DNA from: a virus
Strand: one strand, 5' to 3'
DNA length: 49,993 bases
Virus record (IMG/VR): IMGVR_UViG_3300009509_001510
Location: 1-49,993 of that record
This document shows, in pieces, positions 15,718 to 24,478 of the stretch (positions are counted from its first letter, which is position 1; every line of letters begins with the position of its first letter). The position numbers and the translations under genes were made by a program. The notes beneath the pieces were generated by a model that saw only the letters and a program-made list of their open reading frames with translations, ran no database searches and had not been told where the DNA came from.

Positions 15718-18700
15718 TTACATCCCATACACTTTTTCTATATGCCTCAACATCAAAGTTTTTACGCCATTAAATTCACTTACTTGACAAATAGCACGAA
15801 CTGGCCTGCCCGGCTGTAATAATTTTTTAGCAATCTTATACTCAGAGGGCCAAACGGTAAGTTCAGTTTCAATTGAGGCGGCATCAGAAACACGATATTT
15901 AATCATAGGTTGACCAGTATATCTACCAGATTTTATTTTAAATTCTCTAAGCTTGGCTTCAACCAAGAATTCGACAATGATCTCGTGTCTATCTGGCAAA
16001 ATCTTAAGTCTTCCGATGGGAGTAGCACCCACACCAGTGAAAAATCCAGGATATAAATCATCGATAGAACCCGAAACTAATTCGCCAAGCACTTCTTGTT
16101 CATGTCTCAACCTTTCCTGTCTAGACCATTCCATCCCTTCTAATTTCACTTCAAAATCTGCTGCAGCCTCATATCCATCATTTTTGCTCACATTTTTCTT
16201 CACCCACACATTAAACCTATCTCTATTTTTCTTTCCTAGGTCATGAATATCTTTGCGAGTCACATTCAACGAATCAAAGCAACCTGCTTTTGCTAAAGCT
16301 TCCATTTTAGATTTGTTAATAACTCGTCCCTCTGTTTTTTCTAAAAATTGAGCAAAATTTTCATAAGGTTGATTTCTCACAATTTCTTCCACGGCTTTAT
16401 CGCCCAAACCTTTGATGGCAGCCAAACCCATAACAATAGTTTTTTCATCAAGTACTTCATATCCTATACCACTGCGATTAATATCTGGGGGCAAAATTTT
16501 GATGCCAATGCGCCTACATTCAGCTTTGGCTGCTGCAATTTCATCGTCTTTGCCAATACCACCCCTCGCTGTTTTTACTTTTAGATAGGCTGCTAAAAAG
16601 GCTGCTGGATAATGTCTTTTTAGATATGCTGTGATATAACCATTTATAGAATAAAATATAGCATGCGACTTGTTAAAACCATAGCCAGAAAACTTTCCAA
16701 CTATTTCATCCCACACTCTTTTGGCAAATTCATATTCAACTTGGTGCATTTCCATCATGCCCTGAATAAATTCAACTTCTAATTTCAGCGCCAAGTCTTT
16801 GCCCTTCTCTTTTAATTTTGTTAACTTTCTAAGGCCGTCAGCTTTGTTTAGATCCCACCCAGCTACGTCTTTGGCCACGCCCATCAACTGTTCTTCCATG
16901 ATACATAAACCATATGTTTGTTCCAAGGTTCTAATCAAAGACGAATGCAAATATTCTATTTTCTTGTATCCAAATCTGCGTTCCACATATGGTTGTCGTT
17001 CCTCTGCACATGAGGGGCGACCCAAAGCATTTACCATTGCAATATCTGCAATTTCCGCAGGTTTTATTTGTTTGCATAATGTTGCCATCATACCAGATTT
17101 GCCTAACTGGAATACACACCGAGTATGACCATCTTGTATCATCTTGTATGTATCTTTGTCATCTAGAGGAATATCTTCCATCTGACGAGGGGCATCTTGA
17201 ATGCCTAACCTTCTAACATTTTTAAGCGTTTCATCTATGACATCCAAAGTAGAAATAGCCAAGAAGTCAATTTTAACTAAGCCGTTGGCCTCACATCTAT
17301 TCTTTTCGTATTGCATAGCCACAGTGCCGTCTTTATCAATCCTGAGTGGCGCAAACTCTACAATAGGAATATCAGATATAACCATGCCGGCTGCATGAGT
17401 AGAATATTCTTTAGGCAAACCAATAATGGCATCAGCATATTCCATAAGCTCGGGACAGCGTTCTGCGAATTCTTTAAGCTTAGGAGATATAGCAATAGCA
17501 CTCTCTAGGGTCTTAACTCTATCACCTTCCTCATCTTGATCTGGGATGGCTGCTTTTATGGCCTCAGATATCTGCACATAATTAGTACCCTCGGGAACTA
17601 GATTTGGCATTACATTCCGCATGGATTTTACCAAATCTGGTATTACATTTTTAGGCGTATAGGTGTTGATATTTGAAACTTGTGCACAATGATCAACACC
17701 ATATTTCTTCATACAATATTGCTTGACCAAATCCCTACCAGAAGATGTAAAGTCTACGTCAATATCTGGTAAATCTTTTTTCTCAGCATTTTGGAAACGT
17801 TCAAAAAGTAATCCATATTTAATTGGATCTACTCCATGTATGCCTAGCAAATAGGCCACCATAGAACCCCCAACCGAGCCCCTTCCTATTCCTACTAATA
17901 TATCATTTTCTTTCGCCCACTTAATAAAATCGGCTACTACTAACATATACGACGAGAAAGAATTCTTTTCAAATACTTTGATTTCTTGTTTTACTCTTTC
18001 CAAACGCTCTGCTATTTGCTCTTTAGATAGAGTTTTAAACTTTTGTTTAAAACCTTTAAATACTCTAAATCTCATAAAAGCCGCGTCTTCAGATATATTC
18101 ACAATCCTAGCTTTTTGTTTCCACTCCAAAAACTCCTGATAGTCAACTTCATTACTTGGATCAAATACTGGCAAATGATTACCCTTAGATTCCATATAAT
18201 CAGGTGACTGACACATTTCTGCGATTTTTACAGTGTTGCCCACCGCTTCTTCAGCTATATCACTACCATAATATTTTTCCAGAAAGGTATAAACTTCTTC
18301 TCCAGTTTTAGCATAGAATTCGTCTATGCCATATCTATGTCTATTTGGATCATCTACAGGCGCTTTAGAATTGAGTGCCATGAGCACATCGTGATACTTT
18401 TCGCTCTCACGAGTTAGATAGTGCGTATCTATAGCGCACGTTAATGGAATGCCATTCTTTTGGGCGATGGATATTAATTGTTCATTAAGAGCATGTTGGT
18501 CAAGATCGTCATTTTTAAGCAGATGCGGGTGAAGTTCTAAATAAAATCTATCTGGAAATGTATATGCAAACCGATGTGCTATTTCCACAGCTTTATCATA
18601 ATTTTCGAAGCGCAAAGCAGCAGCAATTACACCATTAGCACAGGCAGAGGTACATATCAAACCCTCTGAATATTTCTCTAAAATATCCCAACTAATGCGT

Positions 18701-19080
18701 GGAAACACGCGACCCATAAAAGTCACTTGATGTTGGAAACCAGCAAAATTGATCTTGAGCAAATTCTTATAGCCTGTATAGTTTTGCGCCAATAATACGA
18801 TATGCTTGCGCCTTTCTGTTTTCTTACGACCCTTTGATTCCTGATTAATTATATCATATGAATGTACAAAATAGGTTTCGCATCCTGGGATAAACTTAAT
18901 CCCTGTGCGTTTATAGGCACGGAAAGCATCATAATGAGCCGCCAATGTTCCGTGGTCAGTAATAGCCAGAGCCTTTTGTCCCAGTTCTTTGACCTTATCA
19001 AACAAATCATCGACACTTACCAATGCATCTAGCATAGATCCTAGGTTTGTATGCGCGTGTAGATTTACAAAGTCCTTCAT
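15718..19080 (-). CDS. dnaE: DNA polymerase III alpha subunit (C-family, DnaE type)
   Basis: 1120 aa, full length. The N-terminal PHP domain keeps all nine expected metal-site residues: H8, H10, D18, H43 (TDHG), E68 (GCETY), H93, C147, D218 and H220 (DTHY). The polymerase core shows GRGSVGGSMVAYLLGI (399-414), the catalytic PDIDVDF (438-444) and GLVKIDFL with the third Asp. GYGFNKSHAIFYS and tandem HhH-like segments follow, then a C-terminal OB fold (about 1020-1115). Its PHP may supply proofreading, since no separate epsilon exonuclease is seen. It follows the 108-aa gene with a 4-nt overlap. It is the replicative polymerase of this element, unusual against the A- or B-family enzymes of most phages. 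Confidence 0.96.
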   Translation of the reverse strand: MKDFVNLHAHTNLGSMLDALVSVDDLFDKVKELGQKALAITDHGTLAAHYDAFRAYKRTGIKFIPGCETYFVHSYDIINQESKGRKKTERRKHIVLLAQNYTGYKNLLKINFAGFQHQVTFMGRVFPRISWDILEKYSEGLICTSACANGVIAAALRFENYDKAVEIAHRFAYTFPDRFYLELHPHLLKNDDLDQHALNEQLISIAQKNGIPLTCAIDTHYLTRESEKYHDVLMALNSKAPVDDPNRHRYGIDEFYAKTGEEVYTFLEKYYGSDIAEEAVGNTVKIAEMCQSPDYMESKGNHLPVFDPSNEVDYQEFLEWKQKARIVNISEDAAFMRFRVFKGFKQKFKTLSKEQIAERLERVKQEIKVFEKNSFSSYMLVVADFIKWAKENDILVGIGRGSVGGSMVAYLLGIHGVDPIKYGLLFERFQNAEKKDLPDIDVDFTSSGRDLVKQYCMKKYGVDHCAQVSNINTYTPKNVIPDLVKSMRNVMPNLVPEGTNYVQISEAIKAAIPDQDEEGDRVKTLESAIAISPKLKEFAERCPELMEYADAIIGLPKEYSTHAAGMVISDIPIVEFAPLRIDKDGTVAMQYEKNRCEANGLVKIDFLAISTLDVIDETLKNVRRLGIQDAPRQMEDIPLDDKDTYKMIQDGHTRCVFQLGKSGMMATLCKQIKPAEIADIAMVNALGRPSCAEERQPYVERRFGYKKIEYLHSSLIRTLEQTYGLCIMEEQLMGVAKDVAGWDLNKADGLRKLTKLKEKGKDLALKLEVEFIQGMMEMHQVEYEFAKRVWDEIVGKFSGYGFNKSHAIFYSINGYITAYLKRHYPAAFLAAYLKVKTARGGIGKDDEIAAAKAECRRIGIKILPPDINRSGIGYEVLDEKTIVMGLAAIKGLGDKAVEEIVRNQPYENFAQFLEKTEGRVINKSKMEALAKAGCFDSLNVTRKDIHDLGKKNRDRFNVWVKKNVSKNDGYEAAADFEVKLEGMEWSRQERLRHEQEVLGELVSGSIDDLYPGFFTGVGATPIGRLKILPDRHEIIVEFLVEAKLREFKIKSGRYTGQPMIKYRVSDAASIETELTVWPSEYKIAKKLLQPGRPVRAICQVSEFNGVKTLMLRHIEKVYGM

Positions 19081-19403
19081 CCAGATACCTTTCGTTTCTT
19101 TATATATTCAATAAGCAAATCTTCTAGCTGTTCTTTAATACGATTTGCAATTGGCTTCTTGATTGTAAATTTTATCTGCTTTAGTCTATTTACGGCTATT
19201 AATGAGAAATTAGAGTTATTAATCTTGACCATAGAATGTTTAACAAAAGACATAGATGAATTACCCAATGGTTTAAGTGCATCTTCTATATCGGCAGTAA
19301 TTCTAATAGGCAAAGTATAAATATAAGTAGTGGGGCTGCCTCTACAAGCACAGCCCTGACTTATAGTAATAGTTACACCTAATTTGCTCAACTCATGTTT
19401 CAT
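19077..19403 (-). CDS. Small hypothetical protein
   Basis: 108 aa, overlapping dnaE by 4 nt and sharing one base with the upstream gene. Beta-rich first half (VTITISQGCACRGSPTTYIY; LPIRITADIEDALKP), basic helical end (RIKEQLEDLLIEYIKKRKV). A CxC pair sits in GCACRG. The tight coupling to dnaE suggests a replication-linked role, but no known fold is recognised. Confidence 0.7.
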   Translation of the reverse strand: MKHELSKLGVTITISQGCACRGSPTTYIYTLPIRITADIEDALKPLGNSSMSFVKHSMVKINNSNFSLIAVNRLKQIKFTIKKPIANRIKEQLEDLLIEYIKKRKVSG

Positions 19404-19801
19404 TAAGTATCAACCCTCGCAAGCACTACTTCCACATCTGTATCATTTTCTGCATGGATAGACAAAGAGCTTACCACATCTGTAAGTGCCATGCCATTGT
19501 TTTCATCAATGACTAAATTCAAAGATACTTTGACATCATCTTGTTTTACTGTAATGGTATTTACAATAAATGGCTGAGAATATGTGCGCGTCTCATCACT
19601 ATTGTGTAGTAAAGACATTGTAACTGGCGCACTTTCCCCAGCTGTACTGTGTAACTCTAAAGATTTCAGAACATCACCAATATCTCCATCGGTGCGTAAA
19701 TCATCTTTGGCACCTTTGATTACAACCTTAACCTCTGAGCCTTTTCCACTATAAGAAAAAACTTTAAATCCTTGGACCGGTCTAATATTTGTATCTACCA
19801 T
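19403..19801 (-). CDS. Beta-rich hypothetical protein
   Basis: 132 aa; predominantly beta by pattern (FKVFSYSGKGSEVKVVIKGA; VKVSLNLVIDENNGMALTDV), acidic, without cysteine. It lies 11 nt after the trigger factor gene and runs straight into the 108-aa gene and dnaE, so the four are probably one transcript. A structural or sliding-clamp-like role cannot be argued from motifs. Function unknown. Confidence 0.7.
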   Translation of the reverse strand: MVDTNIRPVQGFKVFSYSGKGSEVKVVIKGAKDDLRTDGDIGDVLKSLELHSTAGESAPVTMSLLHNSDETRTYSQPFIVNTITVKQDDVKVSLNLVIDENNGMALTDVVSSLSIHAENDTDVEVVLARVDT

Positions 19802-19812
19802 TTTCTTTCTCC

Positions 19813-21153
19813 TTATTCAAATGGATTTTCAGGAACGCTTGGCACATCCGAGACATCGGGCTCTTCTGACCCTTCAACATTAGGCTTTTCAATATGTGCC
19901 TGAGATAAAATCATATCCATAATCTTTTTGTGCTTAATGACGGCATAAACCCCATCAATCATGCCCTTTTTCTTTATATCACTCTTTAAAGCCACTACAC
20001 TAGTATTATGTCTTTCGGCTTCTTGTTTTAGAAAGGCATCTAATTCTTCTTGTGTAATGGCAAGGCCCTTTTCCGCATCGTATATTGATTCCATAATAAA
20101 GGTACGGCGCACGTTTCTCTCAGCCATCTCTCTAACGTGCTTGGTCATCTCTTCATCAATTTTAACCATACTGGCACCCAGCTGACTAAATAGATATTTC
20201 TCTTCATCTTCGACCCAGCTCTCTGGCACTTCAAATTCATGTAGTTCAATGAGCTTATCAACAATTCTTTCTTCAAGAATTTGGCGCCTTCTCTCATCGG
20301 CTATCTCTTGAGCCTTCGGAGTAACTTCCTGTTCTACCAGATCATCATACGAACCAAGCCCGATTCTATCTGCCAGCTCTTCGTCTGTGGGTCTTATCCG
20401 CTCGGTTATCATTTTAATATCCATCTTAACATCAGCTTCTTTGCCAGCATGTTCGCCATAATTCTCAGGAAGCGTAATTTTGGCTGACGCCATTTCACCT
20501 CTTTTCACACCAAAAAGATTTTCACCAAATGGTGGTTCCTGGCCAGCTCTAATCATAAATTTATGATCTTTGCTAGTTAATATCTCTTCGTTATCTACTA
20601 GAAGCCAAAAATCTAAATCCACTATAGAATCTTCTTTAACCTCATCAATTGCCTGGATAGTAACATGTTGTTCTCGCAACTCTTCTATTAAACCTGCTAT
20701 TATTGGCTCCAGCTCAACTTGTGGATTTTCTAGGGCCATGCCTAAGTAACCGGAAGGAGTAATAGATGGCTTTACTTCCAAAAAGACTTCGCAGGAAAAC
20801 GTACCATCTAAATTAAAATTAGAATTCTCAATTTTTGGTTCATTAAGCGGCGATAATTTTTGTTCATAGCAGGCATGTAAAAATCCTTCTTGGGCAAGCA
20901 TAGTCATAGCAAATTGTTTAATATCTTCCAAATGCATTCTTTCTACTAGTTGCTTAGGTGCTTTGCCCTTTCTAAAACCTTTAAGCTGGACTCTTTTGGT
21001 CACAAACTCAGTTGCTTTATCCATGGCCATTCCCACGCCTTCGAGATCATATGTAATATTTACTTTCTTTTTTAGTCCACCCAAATCCTCAACTGTTACT
21101 ACATGATGCCACCGCTCCTCTGTTTGTTCAGTGACCTGCTTTATTTCTGACAT
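19813..21153 (-). CDS. tig: Trigger factor (ribosome-associated chaperone)
   Basis: 446 aa, close to the bacterial length, SD AAAGGAG before ATG. The N-terminal ribosome-binding domain keeps the docking signature GFRKGKAP (59-66) that contacts ribosomal protein L23. The central FKBP-type PPIase domain spans about 160-250 (KEDSIVDLDFWLLVDNEEI; FGENLFGVKRGEMASAKITL). The helical C-terminal cradle fills 255-425 (RRQILEERIVDKLIELHEFE; VPESWVEDE), ending in an acidic Pro-rich tail. All three domains are present, so it should bind host ribosomes and fold nascent phage proteins. It lies between a zinc-ribbon gene and the dnaE run. A tig gene in a phage context is unusual. Confidence 0.93.
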   Translation of the reverse strand: MSEIKQVTEQTEERWHHVVTVEDLGGLKKKVNITYDLEGVGMAMDKATEFVTKRVQLKGFRKGKAPKQLVERMHLEDIKQFAMTMLAQEGFLHACYEQKLSPLNEPKIENSNFNLDGTFSCEVFLEVKPSITPSGYLGMALENPQVELEPIIAGLIEELREQHVTIQAIDEVKEDSIVDLDFWLLVDNEEILTSKDHKFMIRAGQEPPFGENLFGVKRGEMASAKITLPENYGEHAGKEADVKMDIKMITERIRPTDEELADRIGLGSYDDLVEQEVTPKAQEIADERRRQILEERIVDKLIELHEFEVPESWVEDEEKYLFSQLGASMVKIDEEMTKHVREMAERNVRRTFIMESIYDAEKGLAITQEELDAFLKQEAERHNTSVVALKSDIKKKGMIDGVYAVIKHKKIMDMILSQAHIEKPNVEGSEEPDVSDVPSVPENPFE

Positions 21154-21156
21154 TTA

Positions 21157-23175
21157 TTACTCCTTTAGTTCTATATCCAAACCAGTTACTTTTTTAGATC
21201 TCTCTACTTTATTTTTCCATATCCTCCAGAACTCTAAATCTCTTTTACCAGTTTTCTCCTCGTCTTGTATGCGTTCTATTAAAGGCCCCAAAATTTTGGT
21301 ACGTAGTCTTATTATTCTCTGTATTGGCGCGTGAGTTGTGTGCCCAGGCATAATAAGTGCTTCAACCCTAACAAGATCTCCTGGAACTAAACCACAATTA
21401 TTCATCTGTATCGCTTGCCATTCACAAAATCTAATGTCCTTTTTAAGATTATTACCCACAATTTTTCCGTTCAAGAATTTATGTATAGAATATACTCTAG
21501 CAATGCGTGGAGAAAATCTTTTTGATTGTAGATTTATTATATTTGTATTATTTGGAATCTTGAGCTTCGAGTTTACAACGGAACGAAAAATCGACATTGG
21601 TCCGCCAGAAAATTTCGGTGCTCTGCAAAACCATTTAAAATCTTTAATACTTTGTATACTAGGATCTAACTTAGTAAACTTTTCTATATTTTCTTCTAAA
21701 ACATCCATCCAAGTATAAAATAATGATTGGTGCACAGATGCAGTTTGGCCTCTTAATACATCTGTCATCTTTTTCTTATTTTCCCCAGGATAAAGTGCCA
21801 TTTCCTTTTCAGTCATATCTCTTTCACGAACAGACCACCCAAAAAAGTATCTAAAAGCATCTTGTGGATAATTAAGCATCCATTTTATAGTTGCCATAAA
21901 AAAGCACCATGTGGTAAGGCCAGCCGCCGAATTTATTTTTATTCTAGCCATATGACATATAATTTCATTTATAAGAATATTTATATTCTGCTTGGCCAAT
22001 ATTTGATTATCTAAATCAACAAACTCACTTACTAAATTGTTCTTTTGCGAAAACTCGCCAGCTTCTTTATCTTTATCCTGATCCAAAATGGTTGTACATT
22101 TTTGCTCCCATATAGAAATTGACGGCAATCCTGTCAGAAAACCAGACTTTTTCTTAAATCCAGCCTTGGAATTTAATGCCGAACGTGGAGTAAACTTGAT
22201 ATTGCAAAACGGACAAAACAATGGCAAATCAAGTATTTCTGCAGGCGGCATAACAAAGCCCTGAGTATTTCTAGAAATTGATATGGTCTTTAATATTTTT
22301 CCTATCAAAATCAATTTCTTTTTTGGAGCCCCAGTTTTCCAGTTTTCAAAGTCTATAGAATTTATAGGAACAAATTTTCCTTTGCATTCATCTGAAGGAC
22401 ATATGCATGTTATACCTATAAATTTTCTAAATATTTGTGCGCTTTTTATTTTGTCAGAGACATTAAAATCACTGTCCAGAGCACACTCTAAGTTTTTTAC
22501 ATATTCATCGCAACGAGGACAAGAATACTGTAGGGACCCATGATATATTAATGGAGTCTTTTGTGGCACTGTATTTGACAAACAATATGGACAAGCTAGC
22601 ACACTCTTTAATTTATATCCTAAATCAGTTCCTATTTCTCTTATAAATTCATTTTTAATAGAATCTATTATATATCCACCGGGCTTTTTCATATAAGTAG
22701 ACTTTTCAAGCCATTTGCCTTCCAGATAAACCCCAAGAGCATAATTTATCTTTTCAATTATTTTTGCTATTGTGGCACGGCCATGAGTTGTATCTTCAAG
22801 CCTTATTCCATTCTCGTTAGCATTTCTTTTTTCTTCTTCACTAAATAGTGGGAAAGGAACACTCTTGTGGACGGAATTCCGCCATTTTACACGATCAAAC
22901 CATACTTTGCCAAACAAAATTACGGCATGTGGTATTATCCACTGATTATATAAATCCTGCCGCAAATGAATCATTGGCCAGTTTTTAGGTTCACCAATTA
23001 TGTCATTAAATTTATCTTGTGAGGTAATTTCAGAAAATACTCCCATGTTAGGAATTGACTTTGGAATGGGCCAAGAACTACATGCCCGCGTGGCCTTTTC
23101 TTCTTCTGATAATATATCTTCTGGTGGCAATTCATGGGCGTATTCTTCTAACCAACGCCTTGCTTGTTCGTCCAT
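21157..23175 (-). CDS. Large zinc-ribbon protein of unknown function next to sigma factor
   Basis: 672 aa from the ATG at 23175, one base after the sigma factor stop; the frame is open further (to 23232) but that would overlap the sigma gene. Several Cys pairs form likely zinc ribbons: ACPYCLSN...YSCPRCDEY, ITCICPSDECKG and LFCPFCNIKF. Long helical stretches follow (INILINEIICHMARIKIN; YFFGWSVRERDM) and a C-terminal beta-like domain (PGDLVRVEALIMPGHTTHAP). No catalytic motif or family is recognised. Coupling to the sigma gene suggests a role in phage transcription, for instance a sigma partner or polymerase-binding protein. Confidence 0.8.
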   Translation of the reverse strand: MDEQARRWLEEYAHELPPEDILSEEEKATRACSSWPIPKSIPNMGVFSEITSQDKFNDIIGEPKNWPMIHLRQDLYNQWIIPHAVILFGKVWFDRVKWRNSVHKSVPFPLFSEEEKRNANENGIRLEDTTHGRATIAKIIEKINYALGVYLEGKWLEKSTYMKKPGGYIIDSIKNEFIREIGTDLGYKLKSVLACPYCLSNTVPQKTPLIYHGSLQYSCPRCDEYVKNLECALDSDFNVSDKIKSAQIFRKFIGITCICPSDECKGKFVPINSIDFENWKTGAPKKKLILIGKILKTISISRNTQGFVMPPAEILDLPLFCPFCNIKFTPRSALNSKAGFKKKSGFLTGLPSISIWEQKCTTILDQDKDKEAGEFSQKNNLVSEFVDLDNQILAKQNINILINEIICHMARIKINSAAGLTTWCFFMATIKWMLNYPQDAFRYFFGWSVRERDMTEKEMALYPGENKKKMTDVLRGQTASVHQSLFYTWMDVLEENIEKFTKLDPSIQSIKDFKWFCRAPKFSGGPMSIFRSVVNSKLKIPNNTNIINLQSKRFSPRIARVYSIHKFLNGKIVGNNLKKDIRFCEWQAIQMNNCGLVPGDLVRVEALIMPGHTTHAPIQRIIRLRTKILGPLIERIQDEEKTGKRDLEFWRIWKNKVERSKKVTGLDIELKE

Positions 23176-23176
23176 T

Positions 23177-23716
23177 TTACTTTCTCTTTCTAGAAAAATT
23201 GCGTGCCTCCAATAGCTTACGTCGCACTGCACGGGTTAAGCCCCATGGAGTGATATTTTCATCCTCTGCAATTTTACTTACTTGTTCTCCTCCAACAAAT
23301 AGACGAAACATAATGTTTTTCCATTTGTCATCCCAACTCTGTGTACACTGTACGATTTCTATTCTATCTGTATAGTCTGGAGAACAAAATACAGATTCAT
23401 GGATGGAATCTAAAGAATAAGATATATTTTTACGTTTATAAGAATCTATAAGTTTATAATAGCATATTTTGTATAAGAAGGTAGATAAGGAAGTATTTTG
23501 TGATGGATCATAAACAAGGATGCCCTCTAACATTGCAACACATAAATCCTGACAGAAATCCTCAAACTGTTCCGGTGATTTAGATGCAAATTTAGTCATT
23601 ACACCTTTCATATCTTCAAGTACTTCATGAAAACCAGTGCCATCATCAGTATCCACGTAAATATTTTTACTGAACACTCGCGCAATAAATTTTCGCTTAC
23701 TATTAAGTACTCTCAT
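23177..23716 (-). CDS. Sigma-70 family RNA polymerase sigma factor
   Basis: 179 aa. Region 2 is clear at about 45-98: EQFEDFCQDLCVAMLEGI, then VYDPSQNTSLSTFLYKICYY and KLIDSYKRKN, the FDPxxGxxFSTYL-like core helix and DNA-melting helix. A region 4-like HTH occupies about 130-172 (IMFRLFVGGEQVSKIAED; ITPWGLTRAVRRKLLEAR). The length fits ECF or phage late sigma factors. It should redirect host RNA polymerase to phage promoters. It follows the Cas4-like gene by 6 nt and is coupled to the zinc-ribbon gene downstream. Confidence 0.85.
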   Translation of the reverse strand: MRVLNSKRKFIARVFSKNIYVDTDDGTGFHEVLEDMKGVMTKFASKSPEQFEDFCQDLCVAMLEGILVYDPSQNTSLSTFLYKICYYKLIDSYKRKNISYSLDSIHESVFCSPDYTDRIEIVQCTQSWDDKWKNIMFRLFVGGEQVSKIAEDENITPWGLTRAVRRKLLEARNFSRKRK

Positions 23717-23722
23717 GAACGC

Positions 23723-24478
23723 CTACCAAGTATTAAAACAAGGGTCTCTAAAATCGCACCAATCACAAAGCCTAGAGGGTTTGGTAATCCACCTTTCCTC
23801 TTCAGAAATTCTATTACCTATCTCAATCAAACGATTTTTTTCTTTTATCACATCTTCTTTATTAAAGTCATAACTAATATTCATTCCATTAAATCTTAGC
23901 ATAATATAAGAGCCCCTAAACCTATCCACCCCAGGATATTTATCTAATAGATAAATTCCATATGCTCTGAGCTGCGCAGCATCCATGTATTTAATATTTT
24001 TATTGGTTTTATAATCTTTGATATGATAAAGTCCATCTGAATCCAGGTCCAATCTATCTATAACGCCCCTAAGATCATATTTATCATTTAAAGAAAGTGT
24101 GAATTCTTTTTCTAAAGAAAGGATTTTTGAACCTATACCATTGGCTTTTAATCCTCTTATATAGTCTCTAAGTAATGTTTTGGCTTCATTTACAGTCTCT
24201 GTAGATAATTCAGACTTATCAGCTTCCATGCCATCCCATTGTTTTTGAAATGCGACCTTCATAAGCTTTGCCATATTGCTGGGCGTATGTTCATCATCCC
24301 TATATTTTTCATGAAAATATTCTAGGGCACCATGGGCAAGATGACCCAAGTCAAAGTGTTCCCAGTCTTTGCGCGGCAAATGTTCCACATAACAATAATA
24401 GTATTTACGTGGACATTGCTCATAAGTCTTTACGCGACTAGGAGATAATACTAACTCTAAATTGTCTGGTTTTGTCAT
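23723..24478 (-). CDS. Cas4/RecB-like PD-(D/E)XK nuclease with Fe-S cluster
   Basis: 251 aa. The RecB-type nuclease motifs are present: GHLAHG near residue 45-50, LRGVIDRLDLD (catalytic D141), and HIKDYKTNK (D155, K157). Four cysteines, C22 (EQCPRKYYY) and C238/C241/C247 (LCDWCDFRDPC), have the spacing of the 4Fe-4S site in Cas4, AddB and related nucleases. It probably resects DNA ends in phage recombination or replication. No cas1, cas2 or CRISPR repeats are present, so a CRISPR adaptation role is not supported. The start overlaps the 299-aa structural gene by 4 nt. Confidence 0.9.
   Translation of the reverse strand: MTKPDNLELVLSPSRVKTYEQCPRKYYYCYVEHLPRKDWEHFDLGHLAHGALEYFHEKYRDDEHTPSNMAKLMKVAFQKQWDGMEADKSELSTETVNEAKTLLRDYIRGLKANGIGSKILSLEKEFTLSLNDKYDLRGVIDRLDLDSDGLYHIKDYKTNKNIKYMDAAQLRAYGIYLLDKYPGVDRFRGSYIMLRFNGMNISYDFNKEDVIKEKNRLIEIGNRISEEERWITKPSRLCDWCDFRDPCFNTW

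Noticed and set aside
23723-24478. CRISPR-Cas adaptation locus
   Set aside because: The Cas4-like nuclease stands alone; no Cas1, Cas2, effector or repeat array was found in the window.
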